A stretch of DNA of 64,000 bases from NCBI GenBank assembly GCA_002364735.1, contig DEZB01000025.1, forward strand, positions 1 to 64,000, in the 5' to 3' direction. Shown piece after piece: positions 18,898 through 27,534 of the stretch (its first letter is position 1; each line of letters begins with the position of its first letter). The notes under the pieces are model-generated. The model did no database searches. It was not told the origin of the DNA and saw nothing but the letters and a program-made list of their open reading frames with translations. Position numbers and translations under genes: made by a program. The stretch is from Bacteroidales bacterium UBA3143. Its GTDB lineage: Bacteria; Bacteroidota; Bacteroidia; Bacteroidales; Dysgonomonadaceae.

Positions 18898-18931
18898 CAA
18901 AATTAGAATTAATCGTGGTAATATATTCAAA
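18898..18931 (-). promoter_or_regulatory. Possible promoter of the POT transporter gene
   Basis: On the minus strand TTTG, a 22-nt gap, then TAATTTTG, ending 38 nt upstream of the start codon. Confidence 0.4.
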
Positions 18932-19002
18932 AGTGGAATATTATTACTTTCATTCAATAAAACGGAGTGAATTTTAAATATCGTCTTTAGCTTAAAAATA
19001 AG

Positions 19003-19010
19003 TACATTTG
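19003..19010 (+). promoter_or_regulatory. Possible -7 element for the RsmI-like/murB genes
   Basis: TACATTTG fits TAnnTTTG and lies 40 nt before the ATG at 19051. The -33 box is weak. Confidence 0.35.
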
Positions 19011-19050
19011 TAGTTTAGAATACAATAAAAACAAAGCAACTTTGCACAAA

Positions 19051-19767
19051 ATGAACATCCAAGCCCCTTCTCTATATTTAATACCCGTTACTTTGGGCGA
19101 TTCTCCCATTAATCAGGTATTACCACCATTCAACACAGAAGTTATTACTAACTTATCCTATTTTATTGTAGAGAATGTGAGGTCGGCACGCAGATTTTTA
19201 AAAAAATGCAACCCTGATATTGATATCAATGCGCTTACTTTTTACGAATTAAATAAACATACGCTCAAAGAAGAAGTAGCCACTTTTTTAAGTCCTTTAA
19301 AATTGGGCAAAAGTGTTGGAGTAATATCTGAAGCTGGTTGTCCCGCTATTGCAGATCCAGGAGCTGATGTAGTAGCTATTGCGCAAAGAGATGGATATAA
19401 AGTAGTGCCACTTGTAGGTCCATCATCTATACTAATGGCACTGATGGCATCAGGATTCAATGGTCAGAGCTTTGCTTTTCATGGCTACCTACCAATTGAT
19501 GGTGCAGAAAGAGTGAAAACATTGAAACACTTAGAAACAAGGGCTTACAATGAGGATCAAACTCAGATATTTATAGAAACCCCTTATAGAAATGATAAAA
19601 TGGCAGAAGACATTCTGCAACATTGTAAATCACAAACAAAACTGTGTATTGCCATGAATATATCGTGCGAGAATGAATACATAGTGACAAAAAAAGTGGG
19701 AGCGTGGAAGAACTCACTTCCAAAAATGCATAAACAGCCCTGTGTATTTCTTATTTACAGAGGCTAA
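19051..19767 (+). CDS. SAM-dependent methyltransferase, tetrapyrrole methylase family (RsmI-like)
   Basis: The ATG at 19051 (238 residues) is preferred over an in-frame TTG at 19042. The protein has the RsmI/tetrapyrrole methylase fold with VGVISEAGCPAIADPGADVVAIA (SAM-site glycine and proline block) and VPLVGPSSILMALMASGFNGQSFAFHGYLP. RsmI 2'-O-methylates C1402 of 16S rRNA. This shorter branch lacks the usual first GTLYVVATPIGN block (it has LYLIPVTLGDSP), so the exact target may differ. It is followed 48 nt later by murB on the same strand. Confidence 0.85.
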   Translation: MNIQAPSLYLIPVTLGDSPINQVLPPFNTEVITNLSYFIVENVRSARRFLKKCNPDIDINALTFYELNKHTLKEEVATFLSPLKLGKSVGVISEAGCPAIADPGADVVAIAQRDGYKVVPLVGPSSILMALMASGFNGQSFAFHGYLPIDGAERVKTLKHLETRAYNEDQTQIFIETPYRNDKMAEDILQHCKSQTKLCIAMNISCENEYIVTKKVGAWKNSLPKMHKQPCVFLIYRG

Positions 19768-19815
19768 TTTTTAAAGAACAACTATCTTTTTTTGAAGAGA
19801 ATAAGAAGAGAATAA

Positions 19816-20814
19816 ATGAACGTAAAGCATAATATACAACTAAAACCATACAACTCTTTTCGCACACAAGGTTATGCAAAGCTATTTTGCGAACCCACAA
19901 GTGTGGAAGAGTTATCAGAAATTATCAAGCAATATCCCGATGAAAAAAAACTGGTTATTGGTGGAGGATTCAATCTTTTTTTCACAAAAGATTATGATGG
20001 ATTGGTCATTCATCCGCAAATGAAAGGAACAAACATATGGTACGAGGATGCCAGCTTAATTGAAATAGAAGCAAGTGCTTCTGAAGACTGGGACGACTTT
20101 GTGGCACATTGTGTAGACAACCATTATGCAGGACTTGAAAACTTATCCCTCATTCCGAGCACGGTAGGTGCAGCTCCTGTTCAGAATATTGGGGCATATG
20201 GCATAGAAGTAAAAGATGTGATTACACTGGTGCGAACGGTTAACATACACACTGGCGAACAAAAGGATTTCACCAACCAAATGTGCGAATTTGAATACCG
20301 CGATAGTATTTTTAAACGTACAGGCGACTACGTTATTACTTCGGTAGTGTTTAGATTGAAAAAGCACTTTGCGTATAGAGAGAAATACATTGATTTGTCA
20401 CAAGAGTTGAAGGGTAATAAATATCCAACTATAAGAGAAGTGCGGGATGCTATTATTCGAATTCGTAACCGAAAATTGCCTGACTATAACCTACTGCCAA
20501 ATGCAGGAAGCTTTTTCAAAAATCCATTTCTTACTTATGATGAAAAAGAGAAGCTAATTAAACTATTGCCTAATGCAACCATACATAATGTAAACGAAAA
20601 TTGTTTCAAAACATCGTCTGCATTCTTATTAGACAAAGCGGGCTATAAAAATAAACGCAACGGTCTGGTAGGAACTTATGAACACCACTCGCTCATTATT
20701 GTGAATTATGGAACTGAAAGAGGACAAGACATTGTCAATTTTATAGAAGAGATTAGACAAGAGGTGCATGCACAGTTCAATATTTGGTTGGAACCTGAAG
20801 TTAGGATGTATTAG
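19816..20814 (+). CDS. murB: UDP-N-acetylenolpyruvoylglucosamine reductase
   Basis: A 332-residue protein of the long (type I, E. coli-like) MurB form. The N-terminal FAD-binding domain has NSFRTQGYAKLF and VIGGGFNLFF. The middle has IPSTVGAAPVQNIGAYGIEVKD, and the catalytic Ser/Glu region is in NAGSFFKNP and the C-terminal WLEPEVRMY. It reduces the enolpyruvyl group with NADPH to give UDP-MurNAc. It lies just before murA, the preceding pathway step, with a G-rich spacer between them. A partial second copy of its 3' end is at 16.8-17.0 kb. Confidence 0.96.
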   Translation: MNVKHNIQLKPYNSFRTQGYAKLFCEPTSVEELSEIIKQYPDEKKLVIGGGFNLFFTKDYDGLVIHPQMKGTNIWYEDASLIEIEASASEDWDDFVAHCVDNHYAGLENLSLIPSTVGAAPVQNIGAYGIEVKDVITLVRTVNIHTGEQKDFTNQMCEFEYRDSIFKRTGDYVITSVVFRLKKHFAYREKYIDLSQELKGNKYPTIREVRDAIIRIRNRKLPDYNLLPNAGSFFKNPFLTYDEKEKLIKLLPNATIHNVNENCFKTSSAFLLDKAGYKNKRNGLVGTYEHHSLIIVNYGTERGQDIVNFIEEIRQEVHAQFNIWLEPEVRMY

Positions 20815-20860
20815 AAGTGAGGTATGGGTTATGGGGTGTCAGGTATGGGGTATGAGTTGT

Positions 20861-20885
20861 GGGGTGTGGGGTGTGGGGTGTGGGG
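20861..20885 (+). other. Perfect G-quadruplex-type motif in the murB-murA spacer
   Basis: Four GGGG runs (20861, 20868, 20875, 20882) each separated by TGT, inside a longer GT/GA-rich stretch from 20820. Such a regular G4-N3 pattern can fold into a parallel quadruplex in DNA or in the mRNA. Related GT-rich runs occur in the repeat clusters at 26 kb and 39 kb. Confidence 0.7.
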
Positions 20886-20955
20886 TTGAATTAATCACCA
20901 ATTATAAAAAATAAGAGTAGGACAACTATTTAACAAAATCATAAAAATAAAAAAT

Positions 20956-22263
20956 ATGGCTTCATTTATTATAGAAGGTGGTCATCAACTACACGGTGAA
21001 ATCACACCACAGGGTGCTAAGAACGAAGCACTGCAAGTAATTTGCGCAACTTTGCTTACCAATGAGGAGGTCGTTATACATAACATCCCTAATATTATAG
21101 ACGTAAACAATCTTATTCTTTTGCTTGAACGCATGGGAGTGGTTGTAAAAAAGTTAAAGAAGGGGAGCTACTCATTCTGTGCAAGCAATGTAGATTACGA
21201 ATACACACAATCTTCTGATTTTATTGAACGATGTGGCAAGCTTCGTGGCTCAATCATGCTGATTGGTCCTTTACTTACTCGTTTTGGAAAAGCAATTGTG
21301 CCTACACCCGGTGGAGACAAAATTGGTCGTCGCAGGTTGGACACACATCTGAATGGTATTATAAAACTGGGAGGAAACCTTGTGTTTGATGAAGAAAAAC
21401 AACTCTTTCTGTTATCGGTAGAGAAGTTGAAAGGAACTTACCTGCTTTTAGATGAGGCATCCGTAACGGGTACTGCCAATTTGCTTATGACTGCCGTTTT
21501 CACCGAAGGAGAAACGACTATTTTTAATGCAGCATGCGAACCCTATGTTGAGCAATTAAGTAAGATGTTGATAAGCATGGGTGCAAAAATAAATGGAGTG
21601 GGCTCTAATATGCTTTGTGTGAAAGGAGTGAAAGAACTATCAGGATGCACACATACCCTCCTACCCGACATGATAGAGATAGGCAGCTTTATGGGAATTG
21701 CGGCCATGACAGGATCTGAAATTACGATCAAAAACGCTTCAATTAAACATTTAGGCATAATTCCACAAACATTTGCAAGATTGGGAATTACTGTCCAACA
21801 AATTGGAAATGATATACTAATACCAAAGCAGGAGTGCTATACCATCGAATCCTTCTTAGATGGATCAATCCTTACCATTGCCGATGCTCCTTGGCCAGGA
21901 CTTACACCCGACTTATTGAGCGTATTATTGGTTTTAGCTACCAAAGCTGAAGGATGCGTTTTGATACACCAAAAGATGTTTGAAAGCCGCCTCTTCTTTG
22001 TGGATAAACTTATTGACATGGGTGCTCAAATTATTTTGTGTGACCCGCATCGCGCAACAGTTATTGGTGCAGGTAAAAGATTTAAATTGAAAGGTATGAC
22101 AATGACCTCACCAGACATTCGCGCAGGAATTTCGCTGCTTATTGCAGCACTTGGTGCAGAGGGAACAAGCGAGATTCACAATATCGATCAGATAGACAGA
22201 GGGTACGAAGATATAGACATTCGTTTAAATCAACTGGGTGCCCGCATCAAACGCATACTATAA
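20956..22263 (+). CDS. murA: UDP-N-acetylglucosamine 1-carboxyvinyltransferase (Asp-type active site)
   Basis: A 435-residue EPSP-synthase-fold enzyme that adds enolpyruvate from PEP to UDP-GlcNAc, the first committed step of peptidoglycan synthesis. It has GAKNEALQVICATLL near the N-terminus and family blocks CGKLRGSIMLIGPLLTRFG and VTGTANLLMTAVFTEG. The loop that in E. coli is PGGCAIG, with the Cys attacked by fosfomycin, is PGGDKIG here with Asp121. Cys-to-Asp MurA enzymes are known to be active but insensitive to fosfomycin, so intrinsic resistance is predicted. It follows murB by about 140 nt. Confidence 0.96.
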   Translation: MASFIIEGGHQLHGEITPQGAKNEALQVICATLLTNEEVVIHNIPNIIDVNNLILLLERMGVVVKKLKKGSYSFCASNVDYEYTQSSDFIERCGKLRGSIMLIGPLLTRFGKAIVPTPGGDKIGRRRLDTHLNGIIKLGGNLVFDEEKQLFLLSVEKLKGTYLLLDEASVTGTANLLMTAVFTEGETTIFNAACEPYVEQLSKMLISMGAKINGVGSNMLCVKGVKELSGCTHTLLPDMIEIGSFMGIAAMTGSEITIKNASIKHLGIIPQTFARLGITVQQIGNDILIPKQECYTIESFLDGSILTIADAPWPGLTPDLLSVLLVLATKAEGCVLIHQKMFESRLFFVDKLIDMGAQIILCDPHRATVIGAGKRFKLKGMTMTSPDIRAGISLLIAALGAEGTSEIHNIDQIDRGYEDIDIRLNQLGARIKRIL

Positions 22264-22456
22264 ATATGGAAGCTCCTGTTTTAAATTTAGAACAAATGTA
22301 TAGCTCTGCTTAGAGAAAACACTCTTTATGTAAAAGCATTTGCTTTATAATAGATACTTTTATTACTTTGTAAAAAAGATAGTTGGCAAACTAATAAGAG
22401 TTACAAAATCCTTCTATAGACACACAATATTTCAACATTTAACGCAAAAATACAAC

Positions 22457-24316
22457 ATGGATGATAAAACTGTAATCAAAGACTTAAATCAAGTAACCAT
22501 TAGATTGTCTGGAGATTCAGGTGACGGGATGCAACTTTCTGGCACATTATTTTCAACACTTTCAGCTGTTTTCGGAAATGAAATAGCAACATTTCCTGAT
22601 TACCCGTCTGAAATCAGAGCTCCTCAAGGCACTTTGCAAGGTGTATCGGGTTTTCAGGTGCGTATAGGTTCAAAAAATATTCACACATCGGGCGATTTGA
22701 GTGATGTATTAATTGCCATGAACCCGGCAGCATTTAAAGTTAATGCACATCATCTTCGAAAAGACTCTATCGTTATATTCGACACTGATTCGTTTCAAAA
22801 AAGAGATTTAGAAAAAGCACATTTCAAAACAGACAATCCTTTCACAGAGTTGGGAATGAACGAACTGCAATTGGTTCCGATCCCTATCACCTCTATGACC
22901 AAAGAAAGCCTGAAAGATATGGGCATGGATGCCAAATCTGTTTTGAGAAGTAAAAATATGCTTGCATTGGGAGTGGTTTGTTGGTTGTTCAACAGGCCAG
23001 TTGAAATTGCAGATAAATTGTTGATCCAAAAGTTCGGTAAGAACCCAAAGCTTGTTGAAGCCAATATAAAGGTTTTGAATGATGGATACAACTATGGAAA
23101 TAATACGCACCTAAGTGTTTCTACATATAGAATTGAAGCTATTGAACACAGCAAAGGATTCTACACCGATATAAATGGCAACTTAGCAACAGCCTATGGA
23201 TTACTTGCCGCCGCAGAAAAAGCTGATGTACAACTCCTTCTTGGCACCTATCCCATCACACCTGCCACAGATATATTGCACGAACTCGCCAAGCGAAAAG
23301 ATTTTGGGGTAAAAGCACTGCAAATGGAAGATGAAATAGCAGGCATTTGTGCAGCATTGGGAGCAAGCTTTGCCGGAAGTTTAGGTGTTACCACCACATC
23401 GGGTCCAGGGTTGGCACTAAAAGGTGAAGCCTTAGGCTTGGCTGTCATGACTGAATTACCCCTTGTTGTAATAGATGTTCAGCGCGGTGGACCTTCTACA
23501 GGTTTACCAACAAAAAGCGAACAATCTGACTTGAATCAAGCATTGTTTGGCAGAAATGGTGAAAGTCCCGTGGTAGTTATAGCGGCTCTGTCGCCAACCG
23601 ATTGTTTCGACAGTGCTTACTGGGCATCAAAAATTGCATTGGAACACATGACTCCTGTTGTTTTGTTGACAGATGGATACATTGCCAATGGTTCTTCATC
23701 ATGGAAAATACCAAGCATGAAAGATTATCCTGAAATTAAGCCCAAATATGTGCAAAACTATAAAGGAAAAGAAGATTGGACTCCTTATATTAGAGACGAA
23801 GAGACTAAAGCAAGGTATTGGGCTATTCCAGGAGTGTCAAAATATACACATCGTGTGGGAGGTCTTGAAAAGGATTATAAAACGGGTGCAATTTCATCGG
23901 ACGGTGAAAATCATCAATTAATGGTAGATACACGACAAGCAAAGGTAGATAATATAGCCGACCACATTCCCAATCTGGAAGTGATTGGTGATGAAGATGC
24001 TGACACCTTGATTGTTGGTTGGGGAGGTACATTTGGTCATCTTCTTGAAACATACCGTGGAATCAAGGAAAAAGGACACAAAATTGCATTTACGCAATTC
24101 AAATTCATTGCACCACTTCCAAAAAACACAGCTGATGTGTTACAAAGCTACTCACGCATCATTGTAGCGGAACAAAACAGTGGGCAATTTGCAAACTACC
24201 TTAACAGCCGCATCACAGGGCTCAATATTCATAAGTACAACCGTACAACGGGCCAGCCTTTTATGGTGTCCAAATTGGTTGAAGAGTTTATTAAAATTTT
24301 AGAAGCAGAATTATAA
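22457..24316 (+). CDS. korA: 2-oxoacid:ferredoxin oxidoreductase, alpha subunit with fused gamma domain
   Basis: I chose ATG at 22457 (619 residues), since the fold starts right there with VTIRLSGDSGDGMQLSG; an in-frame ATG at 22340 would add 39 residues with no family similarity. The N-terminal gamma-like domain (about 1-185) is followed by the pyrimidine-binding alpha domain (TYPITPATDILHELAK, MEDEIAGICAALGASFAG, TTTSGPGLALKGEALGLA). With the beta subunit it oxidatively decarboxylates a 2-oxoacid, probably 2-oxoglutarate, to the acyl-CoA while reducing ferredoxin. The stop is 2 nt before korB. Confidence 0.92.
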   Translation: MDDKTVIKDLNQVTIRLSGDSGDGMQLSGTLFSTLSAVFGNEIATFPDYPSEIRAPQGTLQGVSGFQVRIGSKNIHTSGDLSDVLIAMNPAAFKVNAHHLRKDSIVIFDTDSFQKRDLEKAHFKTDNPFTELGMNELQLVPIPITSMTKESLKDMGMDAKSVLRSKNMLALGVVCWLFNRPVEIADKLLIQKFGKNPKLVEANIKVLNDGYNYGNNTHLSVSTYRIEAIEHSKGFYTDINGNLATAYGLLAAAEKADVQLLLGTYPITPATDILHELAKRKDFGVKALQMEDEIAGICAALGASFAGSLGVTTTSGPGLALKGEALGLAVMTELPLVVIDVQRGGPSTGLPTKSEQSDLNQALFGRNGESPVVVIAALSPTDCFDSAYWASKIALEHMTPVVLLTDGYIANGSSSWKIPSMKDYPEIKPKYVQNYKGKEDWTPYIRDEETKARYWAIPGVSKYTHRVGGLEKDYKTGAISSDGENHQLMVDTRQAKVDNIADHIPNLEVIGDEDADTLIVGWGGTFGHLLETYRGIKEKGHKIAFTQFKFIAPLPKNTADVLQSYSRIIVAEQNSGQFANYLNSRITGLNIHKYNRTTGQPFMVSKLVEEFIKILEAEL

Positions 24317-24318
24317 CT

Positions 24319-25371
24319 ATGAAAACAACTAACGATTTAATTACAAAAGTTACACCCACGCAATACAACCCCAAAGATTATAAAAGCGTAAACAGTGTGC
24401 GGTGGTGCCCTGGCTGTGGTGATCATGCCGTTCTCAATTGCATACAACGTGCAATGGCCGAACTTAAGTTAGTGCCTGAAGATACTGTAATGGTTTCAGG
24501 AATTGGATGCTCATCGCGACTTACCTACTATATGGAAACATACGGAATACATAGTATTCATGGACGAGCTCTGCCAATAGCAACAGGCGTAAAAGTGGCC
24601 AATCCTAATCTGAATGTTTGGGTAGCGACGGGCGATGGAGACTCACTTGCCATTGGTGGCAATCACTTCATTCACACTATTCGCAGAAATGTGGATTTAA
24701 CACTCGTTCTCTTCAATAACAAGATATATGGTTTAACCAAAGGACAGTATTCTCCCACTTCCGAACGTGGTTTTGTTTCCAAATCAGCTCCTTATGGCAC
24801 AGTTGAAAACCCATTCAGACCCGCAGAGTTATGTCTGGGTGCACGTGGTAACTTTTTTGCAAGAGCCATTGATGTTGATATGAAAAATCAAACAGAGATA
24901 TTAGTTGCAGCTGGTAAACACAAAGGCACATCAGTAGTAGAGGTACTACAAAACTGTGTGATTTTCAATCACGGTATACACAATAAATATACTGATAGAG
25001 CGTGGAAAGATGAAAACACCATTTTGTTGAAAAATGGTGAGAAAATGATTTTTGGTGCAGAAAAGAACAAAGGAATAGTTTTAGATGGGTGGAACTTGAA
25101 GGCTATCATAATTGGTGAAGAAGGTTACACGATAGATGATGTGTTGGTACACGACACAAGCAGCTCGGATAATGTTTTGCATCTCAAACTTGCACTTATG
25201 GGTACTGACGAAGATGATATGCCTGTTGCTTTAGGAGTCATTCGTGATGTGGAAACACTAACTTATGAAATTGAACAGGCAAAACAAATTGAAAAAGTGC
25301 AAGCAAGCACACCAAAACGTACGCTCGAAGAGTTTTTATTAAGCTCAACGAATGTGTGGGAAGTGAAGTAG
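24319..25371 (+). CDS. korB: 2-oxoacid:ferredoxin oxidoreductase, beta subunit
   Basis: A 350-residue thiamine-diphosphate-binding subunit. It has RWCPGCGDHAVL with the first Fe-S cysteines, GIGCSSRLTYYMETYGIHSIHGRALPIATGVK, the GDGDSLAIGGNHF Mg/TPP motif and NNKIYGLTKGQYSPTS. It is co-transcribed with korA (2-nt gap), so the two make a two-subunit KorAB-type enzyme linking the TCA branch to ferredoxin in an anaerobe. Substrate preference (2-oxoglutarate against other 2-oxoacids) is inferred from family resemblance. Confidence 0.93.
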   Translation: MKTTNDLITKVTPTQYNPKDYKSVNSVRWCPGCGDHAVLNCIQRAMAELKLVPEDTVMVSGIGCSSRLTYYMETYGIHSIHGRALPIATGVKVANPNLNVWVATGDGDSLAIGGNHFIHTIRRNVDLTLVLFNNKIYGLTKGQYSPTSERGFVSKSAPYGTVENPFRPAELCLGARGNFFARAIDVDMKNQTEILVAAGKHKGTSVVEVLQNCVIFNHGIHNKYTDRAWKDENTILLKNGEKMIFGAEKNKGIVLDGWNLKAIIIGEEGYTIDDVLVHDTSSSDNVLHLKLALMGTDEDDMPVALGVIRDVETLTYEIEQAKQIEKVQASTPKRTLEEFLLSSTNVWEVK

Positions 25372-25430
25372 CAATACAAAAAAAAGAAGAAAGTATTCTG
25401 TGTTAATTAATTTTCATATGTTTTTTTGGT

Positions 25431-25461
25431 GAAACCGAATCGTCATGTTTCGGTTTTTTTG
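25431..25461 (+). terminator. Terminator of korAB
   Basis: AAACCGAA pairs with TTCGGTTT over a 9-nt loop and is followed by TTTTGTTTTT. Confidence 0.8.
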
Positions 25462-25469
25462 TTTTTATA

Positions 25470-27080
25470 GAGGAGTGTGGATTTGTGAGAGTAAATCATT
25501 TTGCAAATATGTGTAGATGCACAATGCGCTCGTGTGGTTTTTTAATTGACAATGGACAGTTGACAATGATCAAGTCCCTAATTCCGATACTAACCCGGCT
25601 TATCTGTGAAATCTGCATCATTCATAAAACACCCTTGGGGTTTTGAATAATCTATTTATTTATCTTCGGCAGTTTATAGAATTCAACATCAATATAATAA
25701 CCATCGAAAATTTTTAAACTAAACTTATCTGAGAAAATCTGAGGTATCTGTGGTTATAAAATCCCTTCGAATTTGCACTCCGCTGAAAGCTTACAAACTG
25801 CCCCCCAGCCCGCTAAAGGGGGAGCTTGTTACTGCAGTATTTAATCATCAATTCAGCCTCAAAAACTTGCACAATGCAAAGTCCCCTCAGGGGATTTAGT
25901 GGCAGATTATAGAAGAATGATTTGTGAGATGTGGAATATGTAGTATGGGTTGTGGTATACAGCAGTAGAGACGCCGATTTATCGCGTCTCGGGGGGAGAA
26001 TGAGGGAATAATGGACAATTGGATTGTGAGGTGCATGCAAATATATGATAGTTGCACGATGCTATAACATTTAGCCTGATATAATGCCACCCCTTTCGGG
26101 GTTTTGGTACTTTCAATCTTGTTTATGCTATAATAATACCAATCCGCTAGGTTTGATCAATACTCCTCTACAAAAACCCTGCAATGTCATCCTTCTAAAA
26201 GCCAACACCTAAAACCTAACAGCTTTTTTCTATTAATGCTTAAATGCCTGACTCAGGTAGTTGAGGTGGGAAAATTGCGGTGTGAAGTGTGTGATTTGAG
26301 TTACGAGGTATTGACATGGGTTGTGAGTTTTGGGATATGTGGTATGGGTTGTGGTAAACAGCAGTAGAGACGCCGATTTATCGCGTCTCGGGGGAACAAT
26401 GGGGAATAATGGACAATTGGGTTGGGAGTGCATGCAAATGTATGATAGTTGCACGATGCTATAACATTTAAGCCTGATATAATGCCACCTCTTTCGGGGT
26501 TTTGGTACTTTCTATCTTATTTATGCTATAATAATACCAACCCGCTAGGTTTGGTCAATACGCCTCTACAAAAACTGCAGACTGCAAAGTCCCCTTCAGG
26601 GGATTTAGGGGCAGAATATACAGGAATGGGGTGTGGGGTGTGTGGTATGGGTTGTGGTAAACAGCAGTAGAGACGCCGATTTATCGCGTCTCGGGGGAAC
26701 CTTGCAATCCCGCCCCCCAGCCCCCTAAAGGGGGAGCGAGTAAGTGCAGTATTTAATCAATGTTTCAGCTCAAAAACTGCAGACTGCAAAAGATATAATT
26801 TCACCCCCTTTCGGGGTTTTGGCTTTCTTTCTTGTTTATGTTATAATAATATCAACCCGCTGGGTTTGGTCAATACGCCTTCCACCCAAAAACTGCAGAC
26901 TGCAAAGTCCCCTTCAGGGGATTTAGGGGCAGAATATAGAGGAATGAATGGGTGTGAGGTGTGAGGTATAGCGACTGTGATTGACAAATAAAGGCACAAG
27001 TCACAGACTCGCGCCAGCGGAGAAAAAAGGTTTGAGGTTTAAGATATGCGTTAGTGTGCCTTATTCATAAAATCACCTTT
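25470..27080. repeat. Palindromic intergenic repeat cluster, left of the SusCD island
   Basis: A gene-free stretch made of repeated modules. (1) GTAGAGACGCCGATTTATCGCGTCTC hairpins (in two parts GTAGAGACGCCGAT and TTATCGCGTCTC) at 25965-25990, 26364-26389 and 26667-26692. (2) REP-like singlets CCCCCCAGCCC...AAAGGGGGAGC (25801, 26712) and AGTCCCCT..AGGGGATTTA (25881, 26599, 26907) in inverted orientation, forming REPIN-like doublets such as 25801-25904. (3) A CCCCTTTCGGGGTTTTGG module followed by a conserved CTATAATAAT stretch (26088, 26490, 26805). (4) GT-rich runs. The same modules recur at 38.74-40.25 kb. Confidence 0.85.
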
Positions 27081-27377
27081 AGGGTTTTAAATAATCTTTT
27101 TATTGAAGTTCCACAGTTTATAGAAATCATTATGAATAAAATCACTTTCTAATATTTACAAAAAAAGCAACTCTTTTCAATAACATGTTTTAGCAAAACA
27201 CGAATTAAATGATTTTTACACAAATCGTTTAAATAACTCATATTTAAAACACTGAATGCACTATAAATATCTTTTTCAAAAGTATTACGTTCTACTTATT
27301 CATATATAAGTGTATTTATGCATAATATTTTAAATTATATTTTTATATCTACAGTTTCAAATATATTTACAGATTAA

Positions 27378-27407
27378 TTTGCTTTTCAATATTTTTTATT
27401 ATATTTG
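27378..27407 (+). promoter_or_regulatory. Promoter of the susC-susD operon
   Basis: TTTG at 27378-27381, an 18-nt gap and TATATTTG at 27400-27407 match the Bacteroidetes housekeeping promoter. It leaves an unusually long leader of about 125 nt before the susC start, room for leader-based control. No anti-sigma or hybrid regulator gene is next to the island. Confidence 0.55.
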
Positions 27408-27534
27408 CTACATCTAATCAATTTTATATTTATTTACTTCAAAAACATTTTTCTGCCTATGACTGTACACCAGCTAATCATGATTTTTTAAACATCAGTA
27501 AATTAAATCTATTAATTACAAACAATTAAAATGT

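Noticed and set aside
22340..22456. N-terminal 39-residue extension of korA
   Set aside because: The family fold begins right after the ATG at 22457, and the extension looks like translated AT-rich leader.
25813..26926. Several 60-75 codon frames in the left repeat cluster
   Set aside because: They are translations of the palindromic repeat modules and repeat the same peptide strings.
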